Source of the DNA: Desulfovibrio sp.
Lineage (GTDB): Bacteria > Desulfobacterota > Desulfovibrionia > Desulfovibrionales > Desulfovibrionaceae
Reading direction: 5' to 3'
DNA length: 7,422 bases
NCBI GenBank assembly: GCA_020217165.1
Contig: JAIWOE010000184.1
Coordinates: forward strand, 1-7,422
The notes below the pieces were generated by a model. That model made no database searches. It was given only the letters and a program-made list of their open reading frames with translations, and was not told the origin of the DNA. Shown here one piece after another: positions 6,031 to 7,422 of this stretch (within the stretch, counting starts at the first letter, position 1; each line of letters opens with the position of its first letter). Both the position numbers and the translations under genes were made by a program.

Positions 6031-6396
6031 ATGAAAACGCAAACTAATGTTGTTAAATGTGACAATGAAGAATGTGCCGCTGCGTCATGCTGGTTTTCGG
6101 ATACGAAAATTGTGTCCTTGCATGGTGCTGCTGCGACAAGTCATGAAATTGGAGTGGGGGAGACCGTGCCAGTCCTGCAGGGTGGGCAGGATGCATATTA
6201 TTTTCAGCTCATTGCAGTTCTGGCAAGAGCGAAGGAAGGGAGGAGTCATGGCGACACAGACAATGGGGAGGCTCCCGGAAACCATCAAGGCAAAACTCGT
6301 CAAGAATATGCGAGAAATGTCCCTGGTGGAGGGGAATCTCCTAAGCGCCGGCAAGGGCGCGAGGTCCCTGTTTGTGACCAGCAGTTTCAAGGGTGA
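6031..6396 (+). CDS. Doubtful upstream frame overlapping the kinase-like gene
   Basis: A 121-codon frame starts MKTQTNVVKCDNEEC and overlaps the first 149 bases of the kinase-like gene in another frame. Only the first 72 or so codons lie outside that overlap. They have ordinary composition and three cysteines, but I recognise no family. GAGG sits one base before the ATG, which is too close, and GAGAG lies about 11 bases away. It may be a leader frame whose translation influences the next gene, or simply untranslated leader. It would be ruled out if transcription starts near 6042. Confidence 0.2.
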   Translation: MKTQTNVVKCDNEECAAASCWFSDTKIVSLHGAAATSHEIGVGETVPVLQGGQDAYYFQLIAVLARAKEGRSHGDTDNGEAPGNHQGKTRQEYARNVPGGGESPKRRQGREVPVCDQQFQG

Positions 6397-6919
6397 GGGG
6401 AAAACGACGGCCGCGTTGTCTCTGGCTTACGGGCTCACCGTCAACGGTTCTTCCACGGTGCTTATGATGGACGGCAACTCCGGCACTCCCTTGTTGCATC
6501 AGCTGTTTCAGGTAGAGAACGCCCCCGGGTTCACCGAATTTTTGCAAGGCGGTGTTCAGCTTGCGGATTTGATCCGTGGAACGGATATCCGCAATCTTGC
6601 CCTCATGCCCTTCGGCTCCGGCGGGCTGGATCTGGCATCCATTCTCAAGGGCAACCTGCTGCAGGAGCGCCTTGCTCAGCTGCAGGAGCACTTTGACTAC
6701 ATTATTATGGATGGGTGTTCGGTCATGAGCTGCTCCGAAGTCAACGTACTGGCCGGTCAGTTTGACGGTGTGGTGCTGGTGGTGGAGTGCGAAAAGACCA
6801 AGTGGGAAGTGGTGCAAGGCGTGGTGGAACGGTTGCGCCTGGTCAACGGTAACGTGCTGGGAGTGGTGCTCAACAAGCGGCGTTACTATATCCCTGCATC
6901 CCTGTACGGGAAAATTTAA
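6248..6919 (+). CDS. CpsD-like P-loop protein of a polysaccharide operon (tyrosine-kinase-like)
   Basis: This 223-residue cytoplasmic protein belongs to the CpsD/Wzc-type bacterial tyrosine kinase and MinD-like P-loop group. Such proteins regulate chain length and export of capsule or exopolysaccharide by phosphorylating a C-terminal tyrosine cluster. The Walker A is clear: SSFKGEGKTT (45-54). The Walker A' is VLMMDGNSG (71-79), where the family usually has DxDxR, so the second Asp and the Arg are replaced. The Walker B is YIIMDGCSV (151-159), without the usual DTPP. The tail RRYYIPASLYGKI has three tyrosines (213, 214, 220), a minimal possible cluster. There is no Wzz membrane domain, so a separate partner would be expected, perhaps downstream. 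The ATG follows a purine-rich run GGAAGGGAGGAG. The next gene starts 22 bases after the stop, so they form an operon. It could be a regulatory P-loop protein without kinase activity. Confidence 0.82.
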   Translation: MATQTMGRLPETIKAKLVKNMREMSLVEGNLLSAGKGARSLFVTSSFKGEGKTTAALSLAYGLTVNGSSTVLMMDGNSGTPLLHQLFQVENAPGFTEFLQGGVQLADLIRGTDIRNLALMPFGSGGLDLASILKGNLLQERLAQLQEHFDYIIMDGCSVMSCSEVNVLAGQFDGVVLVVECEKTKWEVVQGVVERLRLVNGNVLGVVLNKRRYYIPASLYGKI

Positions 6920-6941
6920 CGGCGTAGCACGGAGGAACGTC

Positions 6942-7422
6942 ATGACCATGCACCGCCGATTGCACCTGCACAGTCTCCTGCTCGTGGCCGTTGTGCTGAG
7001 TCTTGCTGCCTGCGGCCCCCGGCTTGGCGATGGCCAGGAACGGGCAATGAACTCCACCACCTTTGACCGGGATAAGCCCACCTATCCCGCGGCGGATTTC
7101 ATCTTCACGGAATACCGGCTCAAGCCGGGTGATATGCTGGACGTGCTCTTCCAGATCCGCACCTGGGAGCTCAAGGACAAGTTCACCCTCACCGTGGACG
7201 ACCTGGTGCAGGTGAAGTTTGTGGATTTGCCCGAGCTTAACGAGGAACAGAACGTCACGCCAAACGGCTACATCTACCTGCCATACATTGGCGGCGTGCA
7301 GGTGGCCGGCCGCACCGTGGAAGACGTGACCCAGGAGATCCGCGGCCGGTTCTCCTCCATCCTGCGGACACCGGAAATCTACATCACCGTGCCGGAATTC
7401 AGCTCCCACATCCGGGAGCTCA
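6942..7422 (+). CDS. Wza/OPX-type polysaccharide export lipoprotein (partial)
   Basis: The first 160 codons are present; the gene runs past the window end. The N-terminus is a lipoprotein signal: MTMHRRLHLH, a hydrophobic core, then the lipobox LAAC with Cys24 as the lipidated residue. The Poly_export domain begins at YRLKPGDMLDVLF (about residues 61-73). It continues through VTPNGYIYLPYIGGVQVAG (about 107-125) to the PEIYITVPEF strand (about 144-153). The family forms the outer-membrane channel for capsule or exopolysaccharide. Between the PGD motif and the NGYIYLP strand there are about 40 residues, more than in compact Wza-type domains. GGAGGA lies five bases before the ATG at 6942; a second in-frame ATG is at 6948. 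It is downstream of the CpsD-like gene in the same operon. Confidence 0.9.
   Translation, partial: MTMHRRLHLHSLLLVAVVLSLAACGPRLGDGQERAMNSTTFDRDKPTYPAADFIFTEYRLKPGDMLDVLFQIRTWELKDKFTLTVDDLVQVKFVDLPELNEEQNVTPNGYIYLPYIGGVQVAGRTVEDVTQEIRGRFSSILRTPEIYITVPEFSSHIREL

Larger units (their letters stand above)
5220..6247. other. Long divergent intergenic region, AT-rich on the right
   Basis: About 1 kb separates the divergent envelope pair from the polysaccharide operon, and I find no convincing gene in it. Frames of 60-185 codons exist on both strands, but they lack family features and good ribosome sites. The right part (5821-6000) has 37 G+C in 180 bases, about 21%, against well over 60% in the flanking genes. 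It holds inverted repeats, a -10 hexamer and a 9-bp direct repeat, listed separately. It most likely carries both promoters and regulatory sites. An sRNA, a long 5' leader or the remains of inserted DNA are alternatives. No clear promoter for the minus-strand pair was found. Confidence 0.75.

Noticed and set aside
1..7422. CRISPR arrays, tRNA or rRNA genes, complete insertion sequences
   Set aside because: None seen by eye on either strand: no regularly spaced repeats, no cloverleaf with a TTCGAATC-type arm, no transposase motifs.

Overview
The window looks like chromosomal DNA of a GC-rich Gram-negative bacterium. Lipoprotein and Sec signals, an OmpA-type peptidoglycan-binding domain and a Wza-type outer-membrane export protein point to a two-membrane envelope. 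The style of the ATPase, tyrosine-kinase-like and export proteins resembles Desulfovibrio-type Desulfobacterota. That taxonomic guess is recognition by eye and has not been tested by a search.

Layout, left to right. (1) htpX, a complete membrane zinc metalloprotease gene, is on the minus strand (59-916). (2) A small unknown gene (1086-1292) diverges from it, followed by a secreted MORN-repeat protein gene (1452-1898), both on the plus strand. (3) A strong hairpin at 1919-1960 serves as a shared terminator between the converging MORN gene and the next block. (4) A minus-strand pair follows: a large inner-membrane-anchored coiled-coil protein with a C-terminal OmpA domain (5219-3327), then a GspA/ExeA-like AAA+ ATPase with one C-terminal membrane segment (3251-2007). 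(5) About 1 kb (5220-6247) has no convincing gene. Its right part drops to about 21% GC (5821-6000, counted by hand) and carries several inverted repeats and a perfect -10 hexamer. (6) A plus-strand operon starts with a short CpsD-like P-loop protein (6248-6919), followed 22 bases later by a Wza/OPX polysaccharide export lipoprotein (6942 onward), which is cut by the window end.

How it may work together. Block 6 is the start of an exopolysaccharide or capsule export operon. Block 4, transcribed divergently from the same AT-rich region, looks like an envelope machine: a cytoplasmic ATPase tethered to the inner membrane and a partner that spans the periplasm and grips peptidoglycan. In GspA/ExeA the ATPase, membrane segment and peptidoglycan-binding domain form one chain. 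Here the ATPase has only a short tail beyond its membrane segment, and the neighbouring gene could supply the wall-binding function. This split arrangement beside a polysaccharide operon is the most interesting hypothesis in the window. The kinase-like protein has changed Walker A' and Walker B motifs, which is the second point of interest.
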